Assembly (NCBI GenBank): GCA_024305405.1
Contig: JAKNDB010000068.1
Location: 7,927,501 to 7,991,500 of the forward strand
Length of the DNA: 64,000 bases
From: Dirofilaria immitis
Lineage: Eukaryota > Nematoda > Chromadorea > Rhabditida > Onchocercidae
Direction of reading: 5' to 3'
Under the pieces are notes generated by a model that did no database searches, was not told the DNA's origin, and was given only the letters and a program-made list of their open reading frames with translations. A program made the translations under genes and the position numbers. This document shows, one piece after another, positions 12,501 through 25,523 of this stretch; position 1 is the stretch's first letter; each line of letters opens with the position of its first letter.

Positions 12501-15285
12501 ACAAATAATAATGTGAATACAAATCAGGTTATATTTTGCATAAAATTTATGCGGACTTAAATTTTTCCTTTTCTCTAGACAAGTAAGTTAGGAATGAGTA
12601 TTACACGAATTAAAATTCATATATTAGAGTTGAGATAACTCAACTGAAAAGACAATGTAAAGAAATTAAGACTTCTCAATTTTGATTTCGAATTGCATTA
12701 AATTAATGCTGGAAAAATGGTTTGTAGACAGCGTCGACCAATAACTCATCGGTAACATTCAACGCGAAGGGTTCACTGACAAAAACAGTTCATGTCGGTT
12801 CACGATTGGCTTCTGTTGTTAAGAATTCACAAACAATGCATTTAGCGAATTCGCAGAATGCAGAGCCTCAAGCTTCACGTTCTGCAGTTAGCCAATCACT
12901 GATAGATAGAGAGAAATATATCGAAGTATCTTTTTGAATTTTGTTTAATACGATGGAATACATTTTTGACTGATCGAAAACTTTGATCAAAAATTGACCA
13001 AAAACTTTAGTTTTTACGAATTCCAAATGAAATGCTTTGCTTTAATATCAACTAATAGCGGAAGAGTAGTTTCGAAGCACAACAAATCTCCGGAAATCGC
13101 TTTAGCAGATTGAGAACTTCGTGCGAATTGATAGCTGTCTTGGACCAAAAGATTTAAAGTAATCATAAATAATCAAAAAACATTTAGCCGATGTCATTAA
13201 TTTCTTTCATTATTTTTCAAGACTGCGAATTGCACTAGTTGCTGAGTGTTCTGGTAATTCTGATAATGAAATTATCTTTGTTGTAGATAAGACGTCGACG
13301 AAAGCAAGAAAAAGAAAACAGAATGAGACTGATAGATCTTCAGCGGAGAAAGTCTGATCTTATGTCCAAAGAAATTGAACAACAGAAAATCGTATTAGAA
13401 AAAATGAAGGAAGGAGACATTACTCCTGAAAAAAGAAAAAATTGTACAAGGTTTGTTATGGTAATCAAGGTTGTAGCGAAATTAAATTTTGAAGAAATCT
13501 TCACTTTACGGAGGGTAGCCGTAATTTAACTACAGAAATAGCTTGTATTTCTATGTGGACAGGAAGTGCAATGTCAGTTTTACAGAAATTTAAACTGCCT
13601 TATTTTATTAGTCATCATATTATCTATTCACTGGGAACTCTGAATATTAGAACTTTTTTATTGCAAAATAATAAATAAGAGATGAAAAAAAAAACCAGAA
13701 TAGAGCAATTATTCACTAAATAATTGGAATTCACGCAAGAATTCATTTATCAAAACTTTTGATAATATATACGAAAAAATAACGCACAAGTTAACGGTTG
13801 TTGTCGATATCATGAACTCTGTTTGTAAAGTTTATTCGATTTTTCTAGATTTTCAAAAGACTGGAATCATCTATGGCTAAAACAAAAAGCGAAATTGCTG
13901 AGCTTAATGAGAAGTTGGTGAAAACGAAAACCGAAGCATCGAAGACAACGGATAATGCGAATGGTTGCAGTATTGCTGCGGAATCAGTTATTGGCGTAGA
14001 TCTTGCTGTTTCCGATGGTTTGTGTCTTATTAAAAAGAAATGAATGTGTAACTAATGCTATAATTTTGAATTAAACAACTTTTTGAAATGGCATTTAATG
14101 TGTAACTGTAAATATCATATTTAGCAGGTGAATTATCAGTGAGCGACATAGTTCCTTCTCCGAAAAAAATTCGTCTGCAAGATTCTTCACAGGTTGGCAG
14201 CTTAGGATATACTTTTTTGTTTTTAATAACCATAATTTCCGTAACTGTCTGATGAATGATTTTTTTAAGGTTTTAAAATACACTTTACACTTTTATGTGC
14301 TAATTTTCCACAGTTGTTTTTCAATAAAATCTTTTCCATGGCTTCTGTTTTTTTCCATTCGTTCAATAAAAGATGATATGCAGAAGTTCCAGTTTTAAAA
14401 ATTTGAAATATGCTCCATTAAATTAAGAATAAGTTTAAGTAGCAAAAAGTGGTTTTCTCATTTTATCATTTGTTTTTAATATACTAATTTCTTTCGTGAT
14501 GTTTTACCAGTCTTTTTAGACTCTTGATAATCGCTCAAAAATGGTTGTGGTTCGCGGTTTTGAAGCAGGAACAGAAAATGAAATTATCATTCATATGGAA
14601 CATTTTGGAGAATTGGTCGATATGGACTTTGGAGTCCCTGCGTCGGACAAACCGCTTACTGCTTATTTCACTTATAAAAAAGGCGTGATGCTGAGCAGGT
14701 TTTAATGGAAATTTGTTTTTTTTTTGTTTTTAAAGAAAGATTTACTGCTGCTGAGGATTGTATATCCACTCCTTAAAAATCAGTTATTGCTCATTACTTC
14801 CATCTTAAGGCAGTATCATTGGGAGCAGACTATCCTGTAGGAAACTTAACAGTTGAATGGGCTCCAAAACATGGAGCGGAGACGAGCGGCGTTGTTCCTG
14901 ATGAAAAACGACAACCATCTGAACGTGTAACTCCTGCTGCCTTGTTGGCGAGTTGTCCGCTGGATGAGGTTCGTCATGTTGTTAATTTTTATAGTTCCTA
15001 TCTTTATGCAAACCATGACTGAAATTATTTAACGTTGTGCAATAGCGTAGCTATTCCTGTTAATGGCTTAAGTCAGATGCTGTTCATTTTTAACCACTGA
15101 AAATTTTTCTTCTGCTGAACTCAGTAATTTTTAATTTGAGACTGTTCAACCTGTCAAGATCTCCAATTTCTAATTTCTACTTTGGTTTCGTGATTTAGTT
15201 GTTGCTTTTATTAAGATGTATTCGAGCGAAGTGTAGTTAATTTAAAAAGGATTTTCAGTCGGACGATGATGGCAATGACGATTAG
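9525..15285 (+). CDS. rbm-26: RNA-binding protein, RBM26/RBM27 family (PWI-like, CCCH zinc finger, two RRMs)
   Basis: RBM26/27 proteins are nuclear RNA-binding factors linked to exosome targeting and 3'-end RNA processing. Coding exons: 9525-9583, 9651-9769, 10087-10313, 10441-10583, 10798-10989, 11147-11456, 11541-11779, 11915-12094, 12363-12527, 12728-12925, 13287-13450, 13849-14017, 14128-14192, 14520-14698, 14810-14968, 15259-15285; about 865 residues. Visible in order: the N-terminal PWI-like domain (ICDAEPAALAKYV, then QLDVFLQ and FVEKLF), a K/E-rich linker, an RS/RE-rich segment, a CCCH finger (RCRDYDEKGYC...GDQC), the family motif YNPEAP, RRM1 (LQVRKIPMELNNIAKLNEHF...NNRFIKVFWH), a coiled coil, RRM2 (KMVVVRGFEAG...LTVEWAP) and an acidic tail SDDDGNDD. 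The frame breaks near 10128, 10212, 11187, 11296 and 14676, and possibly 13855, always by one base and mostly in A runs. The exon 5 donor appears to be GC. The family call is firm; the exon 5/6 junction is uncertain. Confidence 0.9.
10639..10651 (+). other. Possible 13-nt cryptic or poison microexon
   Basis: In the intron between exons 4 and 5 of the RBM26-like gene, a strong acceptor (TTTTTATTTCAG, ending 10638) is followed 13 bases later by a perfect GTAAGT donor (10652). Including the 13 bases shifts exon 5 into a frame that soon meets TAG, so it would act as a poison exon if used. No expression evidence is available here. Confidence 0.3.
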
Positions 15286-17579
15286 CTGAAAGAACAATTG
15301 GTCAGTGACTCTTGCATGTCTGATTGCAGGCAGGATTTTTTGCATCTGTGGCAAATGCTTGAGCAGGCTCTATTTTCTTTAAAATTTTTTAGGTTAAATC
15401 TTAATTCTTACTTCTCTATCCAAAAAATTGCTAGTCCTTTTTGTGACATTCGATGATTCACCTGTAGTAGTAATTATACAATTCACAAGCCTGCACAGGT
15501 GCTTTTTCTGATAATTGTATTTCCCAATTTTTAAAAGCAGTTCCTCCTAAAGTCTGTGTTATCTATAGTTATTTTATAATTTTCGTATTTGTATTGTGAT
15601 TATTTGATACGATATTGCTGGTTGACGAAAAGAGAAAAATTCTAATATCGGCTCAGAAGAGGAAATAAAAATAAATTTTATTTCAAATGAAAAGAACTGA
15701 AATGCAAAACAAAAGAAAAATGGAAATAATATGGGCCGTAAAAAAAGAAAACAAAAGAAAAAGCTATAATGTCATCTGGACTGAGTGAAAAAAAAACTCC
15801 GTTTCTTTGTATAAAAAATTTTGGAAGTTTTGCTCGAAGTTTTTGTTATTATTTTTGCGTAGTCGACACATGCAGTGCAGTGTGGTTGTCCCTCTTGTGT
15901 CACTCTTTTCGACCTCAACCATTTTTTTGGATTGTCAATTCGGGTATTTTTTGTTTACTGATTTTTGTTTGGCTCGATACCAGTTCACTTGATAAGTGCG
16001 TATCTTTTGTAGCAGCTTTCAGTTCACTTACACTATTTCCTGTATTATCTTCTGGAATAGATTACAGTACCAAGGCAAGGAATCTTTTTACTTATAGCTA
16101 CTGAGATCATCAAGATTATTGAGGGTGCAGTATCGAACAAATCACATCAAGAAATTTAAAAGATACGAAATGGAATGGTGTTAACTCGTGCCAATTATAG
16201 GCTTTGTTTATTTATTAATTCAAAGACAGTTCGACACTAAAATTATTTTAATTGGTTGTTATAACTTTAGGAAAGTATTCTGGGCTTATGGGTTGCACCG
16301 CAATATTAATGTATATTTCATAAATTTGCTACCTCACCAAATTTGTGGTAGATCAATTAGACAATTGCCAATGGCAGACTAAGTTTCAGTCATTTTGAAT
16401 CCGAACTGGTGTTGGGGAACCAAAAGATTTTCTCATTGTTTTGAAGTGCTTGCGATTGTGCAATTATGTGTTGCAAACATGTTATACCTTTTAGTATAGC
16501 TTAAAATATCTATTATAAGCACAAACTGACTGCAATGTCCGGTGTCATTAAGGTATGTGCGTTTGAAACTCTTTCCTCGTTATTCAGTAAAATAAAATAG
16601 AATTTCGATAGTGGTTTTGATTTTTTAATTTGATTTAAAATGGTGTATTTCGCTAGACGATTGTTAAAAATAATGATAAAGTAATTTGTTGCCATAAAAT
16701 TAAAAATTTGAAAAAGAAATTACGGGAACAAGGGTATGAAAAGTATGGAAAATAATTTTTTGTCCGTGAAAGTAGTCAGTACTCAGCAAGAAAAGTGCTA
16801 AATGACATTTTGATGACTGATTTCACTTTTAAATTTGCCTAACTTGTGCTATTGCTGATGAAAGAGTGAATGAATGAATGTTTTTTGCCAGAATTTAATT
16901 GTGCTAGGAAAAAATAGTGAAAGGAATCGAGAAAATGAGTTGTCATGGACGATTTCAATCGGAAACTATTCAATTCATTATATCCAATTTTGAAACTCGC
17001 AATTATATCGCGAAATTAAATCTAGATGTTTTCAGAATGAACAGAAAGCCGTAGAAACAGCTAGAAAGACGAAGGTAAGTTATATCAATAGGTAAGTTAT
17101 ATCTATAAAATTCATTTCGTAGAAAGATTACATCTGCTTTAAATCTGTAATTAATTAATAATTGAAATTAGTGTGGACGTGAACATTCTTTGTTTATTTG
17201 AATTCTAAAGCGCCAAACAACTAGAAACAAACGATTTCAACGAATAAAAATAAGCAATTCATAGTATGGCGGCTTCCTTGGTAGTAGTGTTAATGCTTTT
17301 ATGATATGACACAATGGATCTTTGCGAAAATCGGAAATAGTGCTCATCTATCAAGTTCATTACAGAGCATATAACTGTAATGTTGTATAAATCGTTCTTG
17401 TTTGACAGTCTTGATTAATAAGAACCAGAAGCTTAAATTGATTCAAAGCAATAGAAGCTTATGTGATGTGATGAATGATACTACAGAAGCGAGAAGATGT
17501 AGACAGTGAAACAGTGAAAAAATAAAATTCCCAAATAACTTGTTGAATAATAAATGTAGAGTGGAGGTAGCACGGTCAC
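15286..17579. other. Intergenic region between RBM26-like and TMEM132-like genes
   Basis: The two genes converge here, so both 3' UTRs must lie in this stretch. AATAAA-like signals occur near 15661-15680. Overlapping open frames near 15769-16104 (up to 111 codons) have no recognisable domain and look like 3'-UTR chance frames. Confidence 0.5.
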
Positions 17580-20500
17580 TTAGGCAACCGTTTCTCGAAT
17601 TCCATCGATATCAGGCATGGAATCGAAACTAAAATCACGATCGATATGCCGCCAACGTACTTGTTTCGATGTTGCTGTAGCGGCTCCTCCTCCTCCTCTA
17701 CCCCACGGATTTTTTTGTTGCCAGTGGAGGCGATAGGAGTAAAACTGTATCCTAAACAATAAATGTTGTTATTTTAGAAGATGCAAGTACAATAGAGTTA
17801 TAGGCTATTGAGCCTGGTTTGTTTTCTTATAAAAATTAAGTCCTATAAAGAACATAAGCATCTTCAAATCCAAGAGTAATTCATCAGTCTTACCATTCGA
17901 ATTTGTATATAAATATTTCTGAAAGGTTGTGTTCTGAAGAACTACTATCAATCATCCCATTTCTTGCCAATTTAACTTTCGGTTTACCACGCCAACTCGT
18001 TGTTTGTCTGCTTAGTGAATTAAAATTGATCTGAAACATTAAAAATGATTATTGTGCCATAATTTTTGTAATATTAATTTAAATTAAATATGTATTTTGC
18101 ACTGTTGTGAAATTCTGATGCCAATGAACATATATTAATTAGCATATATAAAAATATGGAAATACTAACCAAGTTTAATTAGTGAGGAAAAATCAGAAAA
18201 GCTAACAAACCGCCTAAAAATATTAATTAGTCCGGTGAATGATTGCTGAACTTACAGCTACAGCAGATTGTGGAGATATAAACACGCTGATTTCTGATCC
18301 ACAATATGATATGCTGCGTTGCGTACTTCCAGTGCTTACATTTGATACATTATCATCGACGTCCACAGTTGATTTCTGTGAATACCTAAATTATCCTTTG
18401 CAGATATTTCATTCACGTAAAAGGACGATGCTTCATTAGTATAGAAAAAGATGTCTTGAGGTCAGCTCTTTCATGCTACATTTTGAGGCTTTACAGAAAC
18501 TTCTAATGTAACATCAATACTCTCTATTCTTTACTGTTGCATCATCCTTTATCCTTGCAACAGTTATTCCTTACTCGTACCGTAACTTTGGCATTTCGCA
18601 AAATAAACATCGAAGAATGTTTTTGTTCATAGTCATACAAACCTGCTATTTATACTGGCATTATCAATTTGTGCCTTCGATAGCCAAATCCATTCCTGCG
18701 AGTTTTCATCTTTCCCACACGAACTTGATGAATTTAATCGGGTAAGAATTGGCAGCACTAACTTCTCATAACCTTCGTTGAATGGTTGTCTGGCCTTTGA
18801 ACCTAACACACGCACAATACCTATTATTGCTGCCAAAAGAATGATCAGTCCGAATAAGACTTCTGAATTCCAACTACCAGAATTTGTGGTTGATTCCAGG
18901 CTCGCGCTACTGTTATCTATAACACTGTTTTCGAATGATATCAATGATATCAAGCTATTACCGTTACAATTAACTAAAACTTGACTCAAACTTCGCAGAA
19001 AAACTTAATTTTGGATTTCGAAATAGGCGTATATTTTGTTATTTTTTCTCGTAGTTCTTATCCTCGTTTTCGTTTTGATATGTTAATGAGTTTGTGTTGG
19101 TTTGTTTTTTACCTTTTGGTTTTTATTTTTTTGGTTTGTCTTTTGTTGTTTTTTTATTTTGCTTATTTAGTTTAATTTTTTTTGAATAATATTTTGAAAA
19201 GATATAGGTTTTTTAGGCGTTGTTGTTTGTTTTTTTGGTTTTTTGGTTTTTATTTATTTTATATGGAGTTGTCTAAGTTTGTGTTGGTGGGTTTTGGTTT
19301 TTTTTGATGTTATGATTTTTAGTTTTTGCATCAGGGGTTTCAGTCTAGTTTTTTTAAGTTTGTTTGTTTTTTTCTTGTAATGTTTTGGATGATATTAGTA
19401 TTCTAAATTTTCGACATAATTTGTAGATGTGTTTTGGAAGTTAAGTGAATCAAAGATTTGAATAGAAAAGCAAAAATCAAATTTTAAGCTATTTATTAAT
19501 CATTTCATATGATTTCTTTTCTGAGTGTTTCTATCTCTGAAATCCGTCAAATTTCAAAGAATTCATGATTTGAACTGATAAGTACAGCAGTTAGTAAATA
19601 TTTTGGAAATGAAAAATTAGTAAAGTTTCATACTATCATTCAAAAAATTCTGCATTTCTTAAAAATTACCATAACGACAAAAATATCCTCAATATTCTTA
19701 CAGTAAACGATTTAGAATTAAATAAGCTAAATTATTTGTTCGTATCCAAGAAAAAGATTTAATTTATAAGGATTCTATTGAAATCCTTATTTCAGTTATT
19801 ATTGCTGAGCTTTCTATGGAAATGATCAAACATTTGTCAAACAGAAAAGTGGACCATAGTGAAATTAATTTAAATTTAATTGCAAAGCAGTTTGTTTATA
19901 AATCAAACTCACAATTAATAATAGGTGATGTGCTAGTAAGTTTCCTTTCGTTAAATTCGATTTGTACCGGATAGTCGATCTGAATAATAGCTCTGGAATC
20001 TGGCTCACTGCACTGGGCTGGACTGTGTAAGCTGACCGAGATTAACACATTCTTGGCATTTTGTAAAACGATTAATTCGATGTTATGGCCACCTGGTCCA
20101 TGATTCAGTGCTATTGCTTGCTCATCTGAACTCCATCCTCGTAATATGTACTGCTCTGATGGAATATCGGTTAATTCAAGCATCTGTTCGTCCGAGAAAT
20201 ATAATCGACAGATTAGCGTCGCATGCTGCAAAGATTTAATTCCAGATGTTATTTCATCAAATTCTTCTTTCTTGCTTCATACCAGAGCTGAACGAATTTT
20301 TCATTTCTCATGCCACATAAGCGAGCTTTCTCCCATGTCTAAAAAGTTCCATCGTTCTTACCATTGATTATATCACCTGTTATATTTTTGGATTTCAGTT
20401 TTGTTTCCCGTTACTTGGCATCTACACAATTCATTACATAATTCTCATTACAGTAACATTTACTGTAATAAAAACGAGAATCGTCCTTTAGTTCAAATTT

Positions 20501-23500
20501 ATCTTCAATATCCTTTACTTGTTGCACAATGTAAAATTATAGGCGAATATAGTAGAAATGTAAACTTCGGAAAGTCTACCTGATACTTATAAGTCAAGGT
20601 ATTTTGAACAAATGTTGAAACAACATATTCGTGAATCCTTCTAGGAATTCGTTCAATGTCCAAAGAGATATCAACAACTCCTTCCACTGCAAGCCGTCGT
20701 ATGGAGACAGCATCTTCTGTTACCTGTACATTCAACAGGTTAATTTCTTTCTTAAAAAATGGAGCAGGAAAAAAAGAGTATTATCAATAAATAAATAATA
20801 ATAAATGTATTATACCATTATTGGAGCACTGCCATAATCAATGTTGGGAGTATTCGAGCGAACCATTATTCTATAAAATTAACACCAATAGAGAAACAAA
20901 GTAGTATGATATTGGAGATGTCATAGATGACTTCAGTCTCAAATTATTTATTGTCTTCAATATCTACAGACCTGGCTGAACCGGGACGATGAGCTACAAC
21001 AAAAATGCGATCTTGCCGAGGTATTACGACGGCAATACCAATATTTGAACTGTGTACATGATTTATAGTCAATGATGTCACATCGAGTAAAATATCCTGA
21101 TCACCGGATAGATAAATGCGCTCTCCAGTTTCTTTATCTCCTACGTAATAACTTGCAAGAATGCGAACCTAGAATAATATAATCTTGATGATTAGCTCAA
21201 GAATGCTTTCTGATCTTGAATATATATAAATATTCGACTGCGCAATTTCATTTGCCATAAATAGCATTAGATAAAAAACCAAAAGTACCATTAACATAAA
21301 ATCATATGGAATGACTTAAGCGTAAGCCAATATCTTATTTAATGAGCCTCTGGACTGAACTTCATCTTGGCTACTATACGTAAGTTACAGTGTAGTCAGG
21401 CAGTAAAGTTAGTGAGCTGTTTCTTTTTAATAGGTTCAATTATACTTCAGCTTGCTGAAACTTATTGATACATCCATATTGTCGGGCTTCTCTCTTACGT
21501 TTACTAGGAAGCCATTTCCATACTGCTATTTGCCAGTCTGAAATGATAAGCTTAGAAACTTCTCTGGAAGAGATAATAACAGAAAAAGATATCAATAATA
21601 AATATTGGAATTGAACTCATCGAAATCGAATTAATAAAAAAATAAGGTTAGTTAATAGATAACCTTAAAATAGTTATGCAAAACATTACCACCACGTCTA
21701 AGTATTCTCAGTCAATTAATTAGTCAAAGTCAAAGTAATATAACAGAACCTTTGATGGCATTCAGCACTGGATCTGATAACCAAACAGTTATCGGAAGTT
21801 GTGGATACCAAACTGTAATTTCGATCGAAGTGGTCAGAGCTTCGAAATGGACATGTACTTTAACTTTACTCATACCACGTAACTCTGACCTATAAATGAC
21901 ATAAAAAGTATTTATAGTTTGGTCTATCATTTAGAATCAGAAAATTATGAGTTAAAATAACTTGTGTTTTGGAGGAGTGATGATTTACAAGCCTGAAAAT
22001 TGTTATGGAAGAGGTATGGTGTAAATTAAAATTGAATAAAAATAAAATTTTCAGTAAAACTTCTAGTCTTAAACTTGTTAATGCAAGAGATCAATTATCA
22101 ATGACATAAAATTCAGCTGTTAATTTTAGATAAACGAAAAAATATTCGAAAGAGATATTTTTCTATGAGAATTAGACGAACCCATCAACGTAGATGGAAT
22201 TACAAGTTGGCGAAGCTTTTAAAACTCGTGATTCGGCACTTAAACAATATGAACTGCTAGTAACGTCGTTCAGATTCCCACCTTCCATAACAGAAAATAT
22301 TCTCATTGATATTGCAGCTTGCTTTCCCGAAAGCACCGCTGTATTGACTAAATTTTCTCCCTGAATATCTCCTTAATAGAAGAAATTTTAAAAACTTTCG
22401 CTTTATAATCACCTCCATAGAAAATGAGCTTGAAAGGAAAATTCAAAACAAACATAAATAATATTAAATCATTTACTTTGATCATTGGTAGTAAAGCGTA
22501 TACATAATCCGAAAATATGCGAAATTGTGTTGTCACTCTCTTTGTTGTCATTTTGTCCTAAAGAGTTAAATTAATATTTATAAAATCTGATTCCTAGGAA
22601 ATTTATTGCCATGCATGAATAATACATTTAGTAAATGAAAGTTTCATAGGAAGGATGAAACTTTAATCCAATGAATAAAACATTATTGAAGATCGATCTC
22701 GACTAAACACTAATAGTCATTTAAGCAACAGATGATAAAATAAATAACTTTGCAGCTATTTCCAAAGAACTTTTATCAAAATTTCATTTGTAATCAGCCG
22801 TAATGAGATAATGCGTAACAGCATGACTACATGTAGATGGAATGACTGTGAAGTTAGATGCAATTTTTATTTCGTTATTGAGCTTTCTCAAGCAAAATTA
22901 ATAAAATGTTATACCATATAAGTAGCATTTTCAGAGACAAAATATTGCACTTCCCAATGAACATTGACCAAATCACTATTGATAGCATTTAATTGCTTCT
23001 CAGATTTTACTCCTAATAAGTCTTTTACTTTGATCAACATCATCATTATATGCCCATTGAATCTGTAAAAACTAAATTATTGCACTAATGTCAATAATCA
23101 GCTAGAATGGGCAATAAAATCGGAAACAGTTTTAAATTTTCAATTCAGTCTTTACTCAATCCGAAGAAAAAAAAAACTGATGATTTTAAACTGTCGCTAC
23201 TGTATCTCGTCACAAAAACATATATATAAGTCATGGACTACAGTATAAAAATTGAAACATTAAATAAAAATATATATATAATTTCATGGACTACAGTATA
23301 AAAATTGAAACATTAAATAAAAATATATATATAATTTCATGGACTACAGTATAAAAATTGAAACATTAAATAAAAATATATATATAATTTCATGGACTAC
23401 AGTATAAAAATTGAAACATTAAATAAAAATATATATATAATTTCATGGACTACAGTATAAAAATTGAAACATTAAATAAAAATATATATATAATTTCATG

Positions 23501-25523
23501 GACTACAGTATAAAAATTGAAACATTAAATAAAAATATATATATAATTTCATGGACTACAGTATAAAAATTGAAACATTAAATAAAAATATATATATAAT
23601 TTCATGGACTACAGTATAAAAATTGAAACACTAAATAAAAATATATATATAATTTCATGGACTACAGTATAAAAATTGAAATATTAAATAAAAATTAGCA
23701 CTAAACAATATCATTCGTCATCTAAAGGTACCGACGATGTCATATATCTTGCCATTAGACACAAGTGAAACAAAAAAAATACATATATTGAAGGATCTGG
23801 AATTAAAAAGACGAAAAATGCTAGTCTAAATTGGCCTACCTCTCCAAATTAGTATTTAAGGATGAAGAGGAATGATGCAGACAGGTTAAGGTCAAGTGAG
23901 TATCAGGATAAGTAGGAGTTTCCACTTGTATTGTCCATAATTTTGGATCTATCGAAGTAACACTGAGAAGTTTTAAATAATTATTTAGCCAGATCCTGCA
24001 ATTTATTTTGTTTAATGAAAAGAATCGACATTTTTAATTTTGAAGCAATTTCTCGTCCATTATCGACCATTATCTTTACTTAAAGCTATTTTAAGCAAGG
24101 CAAGCAACCTGTTTCAATTGGTTATGATAACTGCGCAATAGCGCAAATTTGGACGATGAACTCAGTAAAATTTTACATTAATGGCATAAATGATAATTTT
24201 AATTATATAAATTGAATTACTATATATGCAGATAGACAAGATAGAAATAGGAAAAAAAACCTTATCTGTATGGCAGTGAAATGAGTTTCATTACTACCGT
24301 TGTAATCAAAATGCAACAATAGAGTTGTAAGTGAATTTGCCACAAAGGTAAAATTCGTTGGTGATAATAACTGCAAGTGCCTAAAAATGATTTAAATTTA
24401 AAATAATATATTTCACAATTTGAATTTTATTGAACAAAGAGTTAAATTTATAAAAAGTTAAAAATAAAGAAAAAAATAATAATTTATAAAAGGAGGCTAA
24501 GCGTTCTCATTCATCGGATCAGTATGAACAATAATAATAAAAACATCTTTAATTTTTGATGAATTTTGACTGATAGTTTAGTCTCAAATTCTAATACAAC
24601 AATAAAAATTTTACATTAATGAGTCTCTTAAAAATTTGATAATCGATATTAAACATACAACGTAGGAAATTGTTTGTCGAGATCAAATGATCTGTAATTT
24701 GGAGAAGGTGATAATAATGTTATTTTTGTGCGACGTAGTTCAGTGTGCAGAGCACCACATTCTTTATTGGTAGAATACAAAAGTGTAGCGATCTGTAAAT
24801 CGCAACTTCGTAAAAAGTTGTAAATTATGATAAAAAATTCCTATTTGATTAATAACAAGAGATCAAATGTTAGGTGTATCATAGCTGGGAAGTCAAAAAC
24901 CTTTTATGACTGTTGTTGAGTGGAAACCAAGAATAAGGTACAATGATTCGAAGAAGACACGATTGATGGGCAGAATCGAATGGTGACAAAATGCATGATA
25001 CCGGAAGCGTTACTGACGTTGACAATATCAGTTGGGCGGTGATACAAAGAGGCTGACGACCGTGAGATAATATTGAAACATCCGCTACTGCAACCAAATC
25101 CACAAATGGCCTTTCCTGAATAAATAGCGAAACATGAATTATTCTACGAATGAATTTAAAATAATAATTCTTACCAGAGAAATCACAGTTGAAGCAGTTT
25201 TGATCATCACAGCACAATCAGGCCTTCTAATGTTATCTAGCGGAAGCACATGTAGTCGTCCAGACTCTATTCCTACGATAGAACTTGAACGAGATGGACA
25301 GCCATTCTGTAACAATAAAAAGAATTATTTCAATTTTATATTATTTCAAGTAATTTCTCTGAAATAATTAAAGCTTAAAATGAAGGCATAGAAAGATATC
25401 AATTTTCAATCAGATATGTTCAACAAACCTGCAAGAAAATTGTTGTTCTGTTGTAACTTGTGCCACGGTGCGGTGAAAATAACACAAATGCATTCATATC
25501 AGAGGTCACAGAGAGGTAGATTC
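17580..25523 (-). CDS. TMEM132-family single-pass membrane protein (5' end missing)
   Basis: TMEM132 proteins are type I membrane proteins with Ig/cohesin-like ectodomains, mainly neuronal and linked to adhesion and actin control. Nineteen exons were traced from the C-terminus, with every splice phase agreeing: 17580-17751, 17894-18030, 18256-18385, 18643-18973, 19913-20225, 20580-20723, 20816-20870, 20972-21168, 21446-21537, 21750-21889, 22182-22360, 22477-22557, 22915-23062, 23840-23995, 24261-24380, 24659-24805, 24901-25115, 25175-25306, 25429-25523; about 994 residues. Family hallmarks are the block ENLVNTAVLSG, the strand-turn VWYPQLPITVWLSDPVLNAI, then AIKDWQIAVW, LYFSDEQMLELTDIP, one hydrophobic helix (VLFGLIILLAAIIGIVRVL) and a basic cytoplasmic tail ending RETVA. 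The signal peptide and start exon were not found upstream of 25523. The 24659 exon uses an acceptor that adds SCDLQ. The family call rests on remembered motifs. Confidence 0.82.
19030..19395 (+). other. Probable nuclear copy of mitochondrial DNA (NUMT)
   Basis: About 360 bases inside a TMEM132-like intron differ abruptly in composition: extremely T-rich, G above A, almost no C. This is the strand bias of coding strands in clade III nematode mitochondrial genomes. Reading TGA as Trp gives strings of hydrophobic residues (for example PFGFYFFGLSFVVFLFCLFS), broken by stops and a frame change. The pieces resemble the N-terminal third of cytochrome oxidase subunit III, including a segment like KFVLVGFGFF, but the gene assignment is tentative. 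The stops show it is not functional. Confidence 0.6.
23232..23696. repeat. 53-bp minisatellite, about 9 copies
   Basis: The unit begins CATGGACTACAGTATAAAAA and ends in a (TA)n run plus ATTT. Starts fall exactly 53 bases apart at 23232, 23285, 23338, 23391, 23444, 23497, 23550, 23603 and 23656. Copies are nearly identical; single changes appear only in the last two (ACACTAAAT, AATATTAAAT). The final unit is truncated. The array lies entirely within the intron 23063-23839 of the TMEM132-like gene. Near-identity suggests recent expansion, and the copy number may be collapsed in the assembly. Confidence 0.97.

Noticed and set aside
15769..16104. 111-codon plus-strand frame after RBM26
   Set aside because: Two overlapping frames of similar quality, no homology; most likely 3' UTR.
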